64,000 nt of DNA from Candidatus Eisenbacteria bacterium (lineage in GTDB: Bacteria > Desulfobacterota > Binatia > DP-6), in the NCBI GenBank assembly GCA_035577985.1, contig DATJZY010000147.1:38251-102250 (forward strand). The letters are read 5' to 3'. The position numbers and the translations under genes were made by a program. Below are positions 9,280 to 17,719 of this stretch, one piece after another. Under the pieces are notes generated by a model. The model saw only the letters and a program-made list of their open reading frames with translations, was not told the origin of the DNA and did not search any database. Within the stretch, counting starts at the first letter, position 1. Each line of letters opens with the position of its first letter.

Positions 9280-10638
9280 ATGGCGCGCGACGCCCTCGGA
9301 CGGCTCGACCGCGCGCACCTGGTCCACGGCTTCGGCTCGCCGGCCGTCGCCGAACGCGACGGCACGATCCGCATGGTGCGCGGGCGTGGCATCTACGTCT
9401 GGGATGCCGCCGGTCGACGCTACGTCGACGGGCTCTCCGGCCTCTGGAACGTCGCCGTCGGCCACGGGCGCGCCGAGATCGCGCGCGCCGTGGCAAGGCA
9501 GGCGCGCCAGCTCGCCTACGCACCCACGCTGCTCGGTTTCGCGACCGAGCCGGCGATCCGTCTCGCCGCCCGCATCGCGAAGCTCCTGCCGAAGGAGCTG
9601 GGGCACGTCGTCTTCACGTCGGGCGGATCCGAGTCGAACGAGTCGGTCATCCGCTACGTGCGCGCCTACGCCCGCCTGCGCGGCACGCCCGACAAGATCC
9701 GCATCGTCGCGCTGACGAGCGCCTACCACGGCTCGTCGACGGGCGCGGCGAGCCTCACCGGCCTGTCGACGTTCCACCGGTACTACGAGCCGATGATGGC
9801 GGAGGTCGACCGGATCGCGCGGCCGTACTGCTATCGCTGCGAGCTCGGCAAGACGTATCCCGCCTGCGGCCTCGCCTGCGCCGACGAGCTCGAGCGCGTC
9901 GTCGCGCGCGAGGGCGCGGCGCGGATCGGGGCCGTCATCGTCGAGCCCGTCCAGGGCGTGGGTGGCGTGATCGTGCCGCCGGTCGGGTGGCTCGAGCGCC
10001 TGCGTGCGATCTGCGACCGGCACGACATCCTGCTCGTCGTCGACGAGGTGATCACCGGCTTCGGCCGCACGGGGAAGTGGTTCGGCTTCCAGCACGCGGC
10101 CGTGGTGCCGGACATGCTCGTCTTCGCCAAGGGCGTGACCAGCGGCTACCAGCCGCTCGGGGGCGTCGTGCTGCACGACCGCGTCTGGCGGGAGTTCGTC
10201 GGCGCCGGCCCCGACTTCGCGCTCCACCACGGCTTCACGTACTCCGGCCACCCGGTCGCGTGCGCAGCCGGCCTCGCGAATCTCGACATCATCGAGCGCG
10301 AGAAGCTCGTCGCCGCGGTGCGCGCGAAGGCGCCCTACTTCCGCATGAGGCTCGACGCGCTCGCCGCCTCGCCCGTCGTCGGTGAGATCCGCTCGATCGG
10401 CCTCATGGCGGCGGTCGAGATCGTCGCCGACAAGCCGACACGCCGTCCGTTCGCCGCGGACCTGCGCGTGCCGTGGAAGATCCGCGAGGCGGCGATCCGT
10501 CGCGGCCTGCTCTGCCGCGCGGGCGCCGAGGGCGTGATGCTCTGCCCCCCGCTCCCGACGACGCGGGCGGAGATCGATACTCTCGTCGGCGTCCTCGGCG
10601 AGGCCATCGCCGAGGTCGCGGCCGGCGAGAATCCGTAG
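9280..10638 (+). CDS. Class III (omega) aminotransferase, PLP-dependent
   Basis: 452-residue fold-type I aminotransferase. Seen: VDGLSGLWNVAVGHG near the N-terminus, TSGGSESNESVIRY (phosphate-binding turn), VDEVITGFGRTGKWFGF (Asp that holds the pyridine nitrogen), and the PLP lysine Lys284 in FAKGVTSGYQPLGG. These features place it with omega-amino-acid:pyruvate/amine transaminases rather than acetylornithine or GABA enzymes, but the substrate is not certain. A CYRCELGKTYPACGLAC insert with four cysteines in the middle of the chain is typical of one subgroup of amine:pyruvate transaminases. It is probably co-transcribed with the acyl-CoA dehydrogenase. Confidence 0.92.
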   Translation: MARDALGRLDRAHLVHGFGSPAVAERDGTIRMVRGRGIYVWDAAGRRYVDGLSGLWNVAVGHGRAEIARAVARQARQLAYAPTLLGFATEPAIRLAARIAKLLPKELGHVVFTSGGSESNESVIRYVRAYARLRGTPDKIRIVALTSAYHGSSTGAASLTGLSTFHRYYEPMMAEVDRIARPYCYRCELGKTYPACGLACADELERVVAREGAARIGAVIVEPVQGVGGVIVPPVGWLERLRAICDRHDILLVVDEVITGFGRTGKWFGFQHAAVVPDMLVFAKGVTSGYQPLGGVVLHDRVWREFVGAGPDFALHHGFTYSGHPVACAAGLANLDIIEREKLVAAVRAKAPYFRMRLDALAASPVVGEIRSIGLMAAVEIVADKPTRRPFAADLRVPWKIREAAIRRGLLCRAGAEGVMLCPPLPTTRAEIDTLVGVLGEAIAEVAAGENP

Positions 10639-10671
10639 AGTCGCGCCGACGTACGTTCTCGTCGCCGGCAG

Positions 10672-11340
10672 CTACCTCGGGTTCCCGTACAGTCGTGCGA
10701 GGAGGCGCGGGGGCACGCCGAGGCGGTGCAGCGTCGGGAACGTCCACATCGCGAGCGTCCCCGCGATGGGGTGCTGGAGAAAGCGGCGGCCCGAGACGCG
10801 GACGTAGGCCGGCACCACGACGAGGCGTCCGACGCCGCGCAGGCGCTGCGCCAGCTCGATGTCCTCCATCAGGGGCACATCCGGGAAGCCGCCCACGGCC
10901 TCGAACGCCGCACGGCGGACGAAGAGCGCCTGGTCGCCGTACGGCACGCGCGTCACGTGCGAGCGGATGTCGGCGATGCGCAGGAACGGGCCGAGCCAGT
11001 TGCGGCCGACGTCGGCCACGGTGTGGAGCCGGAAGGCGCCCGCCACGACGTCGGGGACCGCGAGCGTGCGCTCGATCCACGCGCCGGCGTCGGCGGGGAG
11101 CTGCGCGTCGGCGTGGACGAACAGCAGCACCTCGCCCGTCGCCTCGCGCGCGCCGGCGTTCATCTGCTGGCCACGACCGCGCGCGGTCACGAGGACGCGC
11201 ACGCCGGCATGCGCGCGTGCGAGCTCGACCGTCCGGTCGCGGCTGCCGCCGTCGACGACGATCAGCTCGTGGAAGCGCGACGCGACGAGCTCCGCGAGGC
11301 GCGCGGCGATCCGCGCCTCCTCGTCGAGCACCGGCATCAC
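10672..11340 (-). CDS. Family 2 glycosyltransferase, rSAM/selenodomain-associated type
   Basis: GT2 catalytic domain of 222 residues: nucleotide-sugar motif LIVVDGGSRDRTVELA, metal-binding LFVHADAQLPADA, and PLMEDIELAQRLR for the acceptor/base region. The pattern GRGQQMNAGA plus LLFVHAD fits the subgroup known as rSAM/selenodomain-associated transferase 2. The ATG at 11340 trims the first beta strand (usual form xVSVVxPVLxE); a CTG at 11355 would restore LNVSVVMPVLDEE, and an in-frame stop lies just upstream. It follows two small minus-strand genes and probably shares their transcript. The acceptor is unknown. Confidence 0.85.
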   Translation of the reverse strand: MMPVLDEEARIAARLAELVASRFHELIVVDGGSRDRTVELARAHAGVRVLVTARGRGQQMNAGAREATGEVLLFVHADAQLPADAGAWIERTLAVPDVVAGAFRLHTVADVGRNWLGPFLRIADIRSHVTRVPYGDQALFVRRAAFEAVGGFPDVPLMEDIELAQRLRGVGRLVVVPAYVRVSGRRFLQHPIAGTLAMWTFPTLHRLGVPPRLLARLYGNPR

Positions 11341-11370
11341 GACCGAGACGTTCAGTCGAGCAACCGGGGC

Positions 11371-11541
11371 TCAGGCGGACTCTTGGTCGTCGAAGACCCG
11401 GATCTCGAGGATCTGCCGGCAGCGGTCGCACGGCACGTCCTTGATCACCGGGAACGAGCTGTAGTGCATGCGGATCCGCTTCTCCCAGCGCGCGCGCGTA
11501 CGCGCGCAGCACTCCTTCTCGACCTGAGCCGGCTTCGGCAT
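11371..11541 (-). CDS. 56-residue CxxC protein, hypothetical
   Basis: Very small basic protein starting MPKPAQVEKECCARTR and ending in a CDRCRQILEIRVFDDQ segment. The VPCDRC pair plus the earlier adjacent cysteines could form a small metal-binding knuckle, but only one CxxC is clear. ATG 11541 is 8 bases downstream of the stop of the 199-residue gene, and the stop lies close to the glycosyltransferase, so the three genes look like one operon. I do not recognise the family; codon use is that of a real gene. Confidence 0.55.
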   Translation of the reverse strand: MPKPAQVEKECCARTRARWEKRIRMHYSSFPVIKDVPCDRCRQILEIRVFDDQESA

Positions 11542-11549
11542 CGCGTCCC

Positions 11550-12149
11550 TCAGGACTCCCGGCAGAGCAGGAAGTAGTTCGGCAGCTCCTTGCCGCCCCG
11601 GTGCGCGCGACCGATCAGCACATGCGTCGACACGCGACGCAGGTAGTCGACCATGCCGCCGTAGACGAAGCGCGACATGCCCTGATCGTTGCGCTTCACG
11701 GCGGGCCAGCCGGGCGGCGCCTCGGGCGGCACGACGCGATAGTCGATCGCCGCCGGCACGGGACCATCCTGGTGGCAGACGAAGTAGCCGGGGCCGGTGA
11801 CCCACGCGAGCGCCTGGTGGTTGTAGCCCCACAGCTCCCCCTGCCCCCCCGCACCGGAGGGCCGGCAGAAGCGCTTCTGGAACAGCGTGAACATTGGCAG
11901 CGAGTTCTTGCCGTGCCAGATGACCTCGCGCAGCGGCGGCAGGCTCGGCGGCACGAGGTCGTCGAGCGACACGGCCGGCGCACCCTTGGCCATGTCGTAG
12001 AGCTTCGCTTGCCACGTCGTGCCCTGGAGCGAGGTCAACGCCCCCATCCGGTTCTGATGATCGAGGCCGTCGAGGAACGATCGCACCGCCGCTGCATCCG
12101 GGCGATCGGACGCGAGCAGCTCCTTCAGCGTCGCCTCGGGGGTCGCCAT
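11550..12149 (-). CDS. Conserved hypothetical protein, 199 residues
   Basis: Begins MATPEATLKELL at 12149; the longer open frame upstream (to 12341) is low-complexity and has no matching start context. The protein is soluble, without signal peptide or membrane segment. Notable segments are ALTSLQGTTWQAKLYDM, LREVIWHGKNSLPMFTLFQK, WGYNHQALAWVTGPGYFV and RFVYGGMVDYLRRVSTHVL. The aromatic/Gly-rich core with repeated His and Trp suggests an enzyme or ligand-binding fold, but I cannot assign a family. First gene of a probable operon with the CxxC peptide and the glycosyltransferase. Confidence 0.6.
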   Translation of the reverse strand: MATPEATLKELLASDRPDAAAVRSFLDGLDHQNRMGALTSLQGTTWQAKLYDMAKGAPAVSLDDLVPPSLPPLREVIWHGKNSLPMFTLFQKRFCRPSGAGGQGELWGYNHQALAWVTGPGYFVCHQDGPVPAAIDYRVVPPEAPPGWPAVKRNDQGMSRFVYGGMVDYLRRVSTHVLIGRAHRGGKELPNYFLLCRES

Positions 12150-12254
12150 CGAGGAGGTTTTTGGCAAGCGTCGCGCCGTCGTGCAACCATGTCCCGCGGC
12201 CCACGGAGGCGGCCCGGCGTTGCATCCCACCCGGTGCTTCCCTACACCGGATCG

Positions 12255-12707
12255 ATGCCAGGCGACGCAGCACGCCCGCTCTCGGCGGGCACGGTGCGGA
12301 TCCTCCGCGCCGCCGTCGCCGCCATCCGGCCGCGCGGGCACGGCTTCGACCAGCCGATCGACGACGACGTGCTGCGCGCGATCGTGACCTTCTTCCCGTT
12401 CCTGCCGGCGCCGATGCGATTCGCATTCCCGGTGGGTCTGCGCCTACTCGAGCTGGGCCCGCCCGTCGTAATGCGTCGCTTCGCCCGCTTCACGCGCCTG
12501 TCCGCCGACGACGGGCGCGCGTACCTCGAGCGCCTGCAGGCGATGGGTGGCCCATTCGCGGCCCTCGTGCTCGGCCTCCGCACGCTCGTTCTCCTGAACT
12601 TCTACCAGCACCCGCAGGTCCTCGGCGCGCTCGAGGTCGACTGGGGCGGTCGCGCCGCGACCCTCACGCGACGTCGCGCGGCGCTCCTCGAGGGCAGCGG
12701 GCGGTGA
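12255..12707 (+). CDS. Small partner protein of GMC alcohol oxidase (gluconate dehydrogenase subunit 3-like)
   Basis: 150-residue helical protein (MPGDAARPLSAGTVRILRA) with hydrophobic helices FPFLPAPMRFAFPVGLRLLEL and LQAMGGPFAALVLGLRTLVLL but no clean signal peptide. Its stop overlaps the GTG of the following oxidoreductase by 4 bases (GTGA), the arrangement expected for subunits made together. Position and general pattern recall the N-terminal helical region of plant/fungal long-chain fatty alcohol oxidases and the small subunit of gluconate-type dehydrogenases; this is a structural analogy, not a detected motif. Start ATG 12255 was chosen over the longer frame, which reads through the divergent gene's 5' region. 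Confidence 0.6.
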   Translation: MPGDAARPLSAGTVRILRAAVAAIRPRGHGFDQPIDDDVLRAIVTFFPFLPAPMRFAFPVGLRLLELGPPVVMRRFARFTRLSADDGRAYLERLQAMGGPFAALVLGLRTLVLLNFYQHPQVLGALEVDWGGRAATLTRRRAALLEGSGR

Positions 12708-14242
12708 CGCGCCTGCCGCCCGAATACGCGATCACCTACCCGAACGTCACCGACGGCTCGTCTCTGGACGGCGATCGAACCTTCGACGCCGACGCGGTCG
12801 TCGTCGGCACGGGCGCAGGAGGCGCCACCGCGGCGGCGCGGCTGCGCGCCGCCGGTCGCGACGTGCTGATGCTCGAGGAAGGCGGCCTCCATCGCGTCGA
12901 TTCGTTCGAAACCGATCCCTCGACGATGATCCGCCGCCTGTACCGCGATGCCGGTACGGCCATGATCCTCGGCCGCCCGCCCATCATCTTCGCCGAAGGG
13001 CGCTGCGTCGGCGGATCGACGGTGATCAACGGCGGCATGTCGTGGCGCACGCCGGAGCGCGTGCTCACCCACTGGGAGGCGGACCTCGGCCTCGACGCGA
13101 CGGGGCCGCGCGAGATGGAGCGCTTCTTCGACGAGGCGGAGCGCATCCTCCACGTCGAGTCGAACCACGAGGACACCTACGGCAAGAACACGCACCTCTT
13201 CCTGCGCGGCGCCGCGGCGCTCGGCTGGCCCGTGGCGCGCGCGCCGCGCAACATGCGTCGCTGCGTCGGGCTCAACAACTGCGCGCTCGGCTGCCCGACC
13301 GGCGCCAAGCAAGGCATGCACGTGACCGAGGTGCCGCGCGCGCTGCACGCGGGCGCAGCGCTGCTGACGCACGCGCGCGTCATGAAGGTTCTCTGGAAGG
13401 GCTCGCGTGCGGCCGGCGTCACCGGCCGGCTCGTCGACGACGCGGGCCGGCGGCGCGGGCGCTTCACCGTGCGCGCGAAGCTGGTCGTGCTCGCAGCGGG
13501 GGCGCGTCACACGCCCGGCATCCTGCGGCGCAGCCGCGTGCGCGCCCGTCCGGTCGGTCGCGGGCTCCACACCCATCCGAACGCGAAGTGCGTCGGCGTC
13601 TTCGCCGAGCGCATCGACCCGTGGATCGGGGCGCACCAGGCGTTCCACATCCACCACTTCCTCGACGAGGGCATCCTCATCGGCTACGCGGCGATTCCAC
13701 CCGGCCTCCTCGCCGCCGCGATGCCGGGACTCGGCCCGGAGAACGCGGAGAGGATGGCGCTCTACAATCACATGCTGACGGCCGCGACGCTGGTCGAGGA
13801 CGAGACCGAAGGCCGCATCGTCATGGGCCCGGACCGCGAGCCGTACATGGTGCAGACGCTCGGCGACGCCGACATCGAGCGCCTGCACCGCGGGGTCATG
13901 CTGACCGCCCAGCTGCTCTTCGCCGCCGGCGCGCGGCAGGTCTTCACACCCTTCGCGGACCTGCCGACCTTGGACGGGCCCGGCGACCTCGCACGGATCG
14001 CGGCCCGGCCACGCACCCGCGACACCATCGAGCTCATGACCGTGCACATCATGGGCACGGCGCGTATGGCGAAGGATTCCTCGCGCGGCGCGACCGATGC
14101 CACGGGCGCCGTCTTCGACGCGAAGGGCCTCGTGGTCGCCGACGCGAGCGTGCTGCCCTCTTCCATCGGCGTGAATCCCCAGGAGACCATCATCGCGATG
14201 ACACTGCGCAACTGCGAACGCTGGATCGAGGCTTCCCACTGA
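12704..14242 (+). CDS. GMC-family oxidoreductase, long-chain alcohol oxidase-like
   Basis: 512-residue flavoprotein starting GTG 12704. FAD dinucleotide fold VVVGTGAGGATAAARL at residues 29-44, GMC signature GRCVGGSTVINGGMSWRTP, a CVGLNNCALGCPTGAK cysteine segment typical of the fatty-alcohol-oxidase branch, and a C-terminal domain with HIMGTARM plus VNPQETIIAM. GMC enzymes oxidise primary alcohols, sugars or sterols; this branch usually acts on long-chain alcohols, giving aldehydes. It is coupled at both ends: a GTGA overlap with the small protein before it and a TGATG overlap with the acyltransferase-like protein after it. Confidence 0.88.
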   Translation: MTRLPPEYAITYPNVTDGSSLDGDRTFDADAVVVGTGAGGATAAARLRAAGRDVLMLEEGGLHRVDSFETDPSTMIRRLYRDAGTAMILGRPPIIFAEGRCVGGSTVINGGMSWRTPERVLTHWEADLGLDATGPREMERFFDEAERILHVESNHEDTYGKNTHLFLRGAAALGWPVARAPRNMRRCVGLNNCALGCPTGAKQGMHVTEVPRALHAGAALLTHARVMKVLWKGSRAAGVTGRLVDDAGRRRGRFTVRAKLVVLAAGARHTPGILRRSRVRARPVGRGLHTHPNAKCVGVFAERIDPWIGAHQAFHIHHFLDEGILIGYAAIPPGLLAAAMPGLGPENAERMALYNHMLTAATLVEDETEGRIVMGPDREPYMVQTLGDADIERLHRGVMLTAQLLFAAGARQVFTPFADLPTLDGPGDLARIAARPRTRDTIELMTVHIMGTARMAKDSSRGATDATGAVFDAKGLVVADASVLPSSIGVNPQETIIAMTLRNCERWIEASH

Positions 14243-15072
14243 TGGCGCGCAACCGCTTCGACGGCACGCCCGTGCCCAACGTCCATCCGGTTCGCCGCAT
14301 CATGCCCTTCATCATGCCGTCCAAGAACGGCGCCTTCGTGCTCTTCGAGCAGGAGATCGCGACCGGGCCGCTCGCGGCCTTTCTCGCCGACGTGAACCGC
14401 GGGCGGACCGAGGGCCGCCACGTCACGATGTTCCACTGCGTGCTGCGCGCCGTCGGCATCGCGATGACCGAGTTCCCTCGCCTGAACCGCTACATCTCCG
14501 GGTCGCGCCTCTACGAGCGACGCGGCGTCTGGCTCGCCTTCAGCGCGAAGCAGCGGCTGGAGAAGGACGCCCCGCTCTTCACGGCGAAGGTGGAGCACAA
14601 GGCCGGCGAGCCGCTCGAAGCGTTCGTCGATCGCGTGCTCGGCGCGCTCGGCGAGGGCCGCTCCGGCAAGGAGACGGCGACCGATCGAGAGATCAAGACG
14701 TTCCTGCGGCTCCCCGGACCGGTGCTCCGCGTCGCGGTCCGCCTGCAGCGCCTGCTCGACGGCTGGAACGTCTATCCGGCGTCGCTCCTCGAGGGCGATC
14801 CGCTCTACGCCTCGGCGTTCGTCGCCAACCTGGGATCGGTCGGCCTCGACGCCGCATTCCACCACCTCTACGAGTACGGGACGATCCCGATCTTCGCGAC
14901 CATGGGCCGATTCCACCGCGCCCCGGTCGTGTTCGAGAACGGGTCGGTCGGCAGCCGCGAGATCTTCACGCTGCGCTACACGTACGACGAGCGCGTCGAG
15001 GACGGGTTCTACGCGGCGCGCGCGCTCGAGCGCCTGGCGGCCTGCCTGGCGGAGCCGGCGACGCTCCGGTAG
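14242..15072 (+). CDS. E2/CAT-fold acyltransferase-like protein lacking the catalytic His
   Basis: 276-residue protein resembling the catalytic domain of 2-oxoacid dehydrogenase acyltransferases (E2) without any lipoyl domain. The N-terminal FDGTPVPNVHPVRRIMPFIM region and the SAFVANLGSVGLDAAFHHLYEYGTIPIFATMG strand pattern fit that fold. In E2 and CAT enzymes the active-site motif is HxxxDG near the C-terminus; here the matching place reads ERVEDG (Glu250 to Gly255), so the catalytic histidine is replaced. It may be a non-catalytic partner or use another mechanism. ATG overlaps the stop of the GMC gene (TGATG), so it is translated with it. Confidence 0.7.
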   Translation: MARNRFDGTPVPNVHPVRRIMPFIMPSKNGAFVLFEQEIATGPLAAFLADVNRGRTEGRHVTMFHCVLRAVGIAMTEFPRLNRYISGSRLYERRGVWLAFSAKQRLEKDAPLFTAKVEHKAGEPLEAFVDRVLGALGEGRSGKETATDREIKTFLRLPGPVLRVAVRLQRLLDGWNVYPASLLEGDPLYASAFVANLGSVGLDAAFHHLYEYGTIPIFATMGRFHRAPVVFENGSVGSREIFTLRYTYDERVEDGFYAARALERLAACLAEPATLR

Positions 15073-15086
15073 GCGATCGCAGCAGC

Positions 15087-16832
15087 GTGACGAGCCCCGT
15101 GAAGCGCTGGCGCGCAGCCCTGGCGGCCATCGCGACGCTCGGCGCGTACGCCCTCGCCGTCGGGTGGATCACGTGGCCGCTCGCGTCCGTCCTGTCGACG
15201 CACCTCGCGGCCACGGCGCTCGGCGGTCAGAGCGACCAGCAACACGCGATCTGGGCGCTCGCGTGGGAGTCGCACGCGCTCACGACGGCGCCGTCGACGT
15301 TCCTCGACGCGAACATCTACTACCCGGCGAAACACGCGCTCCTGTACGCCGCCGCATCCTACGGATCGCTGCCGTACTTCGCTCCCGTCTTCCTCACGAC
15401 CGGCAACCCGACGCTCGCCATGAACGTCGTCTTCCTCTTCGGCGTGGTGCTGGCCGCCGCCGCGCTCCACCTGGTGGTCGTCCGATGGACGGGCTCGTAT
15501 CTGGCGGGCGCCATCGCGGGAGCGACGTTCGTCTGCACCCGCTGGGTGCTGTGGGAGTGGCTCCCGGCGGCGCCGCAGTACGCGACCCTGGTCTACTTCC
15601 CCTTCATCGTGGGGCTCGCCGCACGCGAGCAGTCGGACACTCGCGGGATGCTCGTCCTCGCGGTGCTCGTCGCGCTGCAGTCGTCGACCGACCTCGTCTA
15701 CGTCGCGCCGGCCGTCTTCGGCCCGCTGGGCGTCCTCGCCGCGGCGCGGCTCGTCCGCCCGACGACCAGACGCGAGGGGGCACGCCTGTTCGGCGCGCTG
15801 GTGGTCGCCCTCGTTCTTCTGGCGCCGGCGTACACGGGCCTCATGTGGGTCAAGTGGGAAAATCCCGACCTCGCCAGGCAGTCCATGTGGAGGCCGCTCA
15901 CCGCCGTGGGACCGATCTCGAAGGCGCTCTTCGGCCGGCTCGTCGCCGTCGCGGTTCCCATCGTCGCGTTCGTCCTCGTCGCCGCCGGCGCCGCCAGCCG
16001 CGCGTGTCGTCCTCGCGACGCCGACGCCCGTCGCGCACGCGCGTGGGCATGCGCGCTCACGTTCGCGGTGGTGGGAACCTGTCTCGCCCTTCCCTACAAC
16101 GCCACCTGGTGGGGCCACGAGCTCACGAACCCGCTCTATCACTTCATTCCCGCGCTGCGCGTGATCCGGGTCCCGGCGCGTCTCGGGAGCGGTGGTCTCG
16201 TCGGGTTGTGCCTTCTCGCCGGCCTCGGCTTCTTCGAGCTCACGCGGCGGCTGCGCGAATGGCTCCCGTCCCGGAGCGCGGCCGCCGCGTCGATCGTGCT
16301 CGCCCTGCTCGTGTGCTGGAACCTGTACGTCGATCTTCAGCAGCGACCCTGGTCGCCGGCGGATCAGTGGGAGCTGCCGGCCGCTTTTCCCGTCAGGCCG
16401 AGCCCGGCGCCCGACTCGCCCATCATCGCCGCCATCCGCGGGCGCGACGGACCGCTGCTCGAGGTGCCCGTGGACAAGTTCGGAGGCGCCGACCCGACCG
16501 CGCACGCCCTCGCCATGTATCGCTCGATCTTCCACTGGCGGCCGCTCTTGAACGGCTACGCCAGCTACTGGCCGCACGGGTTCCTCGAGCGCATGCGGAT
16601 CGTGCAGCGACTGCCCGAGCCGGACGCGATCGAGGCGCTGTGGCGAGAGACGGGACTCGCGCTCGTAGTCGTCCACACGGCGAGCATGCGCGAGCGCGCC
16701 CGCGCGTGGCTCCCGCTGGCGATGGGACAGAACGCTTGGCTCCGCCCGGTCGCGCGTGACCATGGCGACGTCCTGTTCGAGGTGACGCCGCCGCCTGGAA
16801 CGGCGCCGCGGGTCGACCCGCCCGCCGCGTAG
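15087..16832 (+). CDS. Polytopic membrane protein, glycosyltransferase-like (GT-C type)
   Basis: 581 residues from GTG 15087. About ten to twelve transmembrane helices between residues 10 and 415, then a roughly 160-residue extracytoplasmic C-terminal domain. The first loop DANIYYPAKHALLYAAAS and the layout resemble bacterial GT-C/YfhO-like integral membrane proteins of cell-envelope polymer assembly, but I see no firm catalytic signature, so the assignment is by architecture. Aromatic-rich loop segments (WGHELTNPLYHFIPALRVIRVPARLG) are typical of this group. It follows the alcohol-oxidase trio after 14 bp and may be read from the same transcript. Confidence 0.65.
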   Translation: MTSPVKRWRAALAAIATLGAYALAVGWITWPLASVLSTHLAATALGGQSDQQHAIWALAWESHALTTAPSTFLDANIYYPAKHALLYAAASYGSLPYFAPVFLTTGNPTLAMNVVFLFGVVLAAAALHLVVVRWTGSYLAGAIAGATFVCTRWVLWEWLPAAPQYATLVYFPFIVGLAAREQSDTRGMLVLAVLVALQSSTDLVYVAPAVFGPLGVLAAARLVRPTTRREGARLFGALVVALVLLAPAYTGLMWVKWENPDLARQSMWRPLTAVGPISKALFGRLVAVAVPIVAFVLVAAGAASRACRPRDADARRARAWACALTFAVVGTCLALPYNATWWGHELTNPLYHFIPALRVIRVPARLGSGGLVGLCLLAGLGFFELTRRLREWLPSRSAAAASIVLALLVCWNLYVDLQQRPWSPADQWELPAAFPVRPSPAPDSPIIAAIRGRDGPLLEVPVDKFGGADPTAHALAMYRSIFHWRPLLNGYASYWPHGFLERMRIVQRLPEPDAIEALWRETGLALVVVHTASMRERARAWLPLAMGQNAWLRPVARDHGDVLFEVTPPPGTAPRVDPPAA

Positions 16833-16838
16833 CCCGGA

Positions 16839-17054
16839 TCAGCGGCCGCGCCGGCGCCTTGGACGGGCGCGCTTGCGCGGCTTGCCGCGGCCCGAGCCGC
16901 TCTTCTTGCCCCCGCCCGAGCGCGCGTTGACCGTCGCCCACGCCCGGCGCGCCGCCGTCTTGCGGCCGAGCCCGCGACGCTCGTAGCCCTCCTCGATGTG
17001 CCGCGCCTGACGCTTCTGCTTGTCCGTGTAGCTCGACTTGTCACCGCGCGGCAT
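16839..17054 (-). CDS. Small basic Lys/Gly/Arg-rich stress protein ('plasmid stabilization' family)
   Basis: 71 residues beginning MPRGDKSSYTDKQKRQARHI and containing RRAWATVNARSGGGKKSGSG, the hallmark of a widespread small family often labelled 'plasmid stabilization protein' that is usually chromosomal and stress-associated. The tail is almost purely Arg/Lys/Gly and may bind nucleic acid. ATG 17054 is supported by GGAGG six bases upstream, and it overlaps the end of the superoxide dismutase gene by 14 bases. Last gene of the operon that begins with the BON-domain protein. Confidence 0.8.
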   Translation of the reverse strand: MPRGDKSSYTDKQKRQARHIEEGYERRGLGRKTAARRAWATVNARSGGGKKSGSGRGKPRKRARPRRRRGR

Positions 17055-17706
17055 CACATTCCTCCGGGCTTCTGCGGCGCCGGCGGCCGGTGCGATCGGC
17101 GCTCCCGACCAGACGCTGCTCGACCGTCTGCCACCACACGTTCGCCAGGAACGCCTCGACGTACTTGGGACGTTCCTTCGGCTTGTAGTCGAGCACGAAC
17201 GCGTGCTCCCAGACGTCCATCACGAGCAGCGGCACGACGCCGGCCACGTTGCCGACATCGTGCAACGTGATCCAGTTGTTCGCCAACCCACCGGTCGCGG
17301 GATCGACCGAGCAGATGGCCCACCCCACACCGCGAATCTTCCCCACGCTGACGAAGTCGGCCTTCCACACCTCGTAGCTTCCGAAGCTCGCCGCCGCCGC
17401 GCGCGCGAAGGCGGAGGCGCGCGGTGGGTCGGGGCTACCGCCCCGGGTGAGGTTCTCGAAGTAGAGCTCGTGCAGGACCATGCCGTTGTGCTCGAAGCCG
17501 AGGCGGCGGGTCAGCTCGGAGTACTCGGGCATCTCCTCCTGGTCCACCTTCCCGTCGCGCAGGAGCTCACGGATGCGCTCGTTCAGCCGATTGGTCTCGT
17601 GCACGTAGCCCTCGTAGAGCCGCAGGTGCATCTCGAGGGTGCGGTCCGAGATGCCGTGGAGGCCGCTCAAGTCGAACGTCTTCGCGACGTAGCGATGGCT
17701 CATCAT
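17041..17706 (-). CDS. Superoxide dismutase, Fe/Mn family
   Basis: 221-residue Fe/Mn SOD. The metal-binding signature DVWEHAFVLDY supplies the Asp and last His ligands, FEHNGMVLHELYFENL the middle His, and His27 in TLEMHLRLYEGYV the first. The first-ligand loop is HLRLYEGYV rather than the common HYGKHHxxYV, a variant clade of the family, so metal choice cannot be predicted. No signal peptide, so cytoplasmic; converts superoxide to peroxide and oxygen. Two consecutive ATG codons open the gene. It sits between the membrane-anchored helical protein and the small basic stress protein, downstream of a sigma-54-type promoter. Confidence 0.92.
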   Translation of the reverse strand: MMSHRYVAKTFDLSGLHGISDRTLEMHLRLYEGYVHETNRLNERIRELLRDGKVDQEEMPEYSELTRRLGFEHNGMVLHELYFENLTRGGSPDPPRASAFARAAAASFGSYEVWKADFVSVGKIRGVGWAICSVDPATGGLANNWITLHDVGNVAGVVPLLVMDVWEHAFVLDYKPKERPKYVEAFLANVWWQTVEQRLVGSADRTGRRRRRSPEECDAAR

Positions 17707-17719
17707 GGCCGCACGACCG

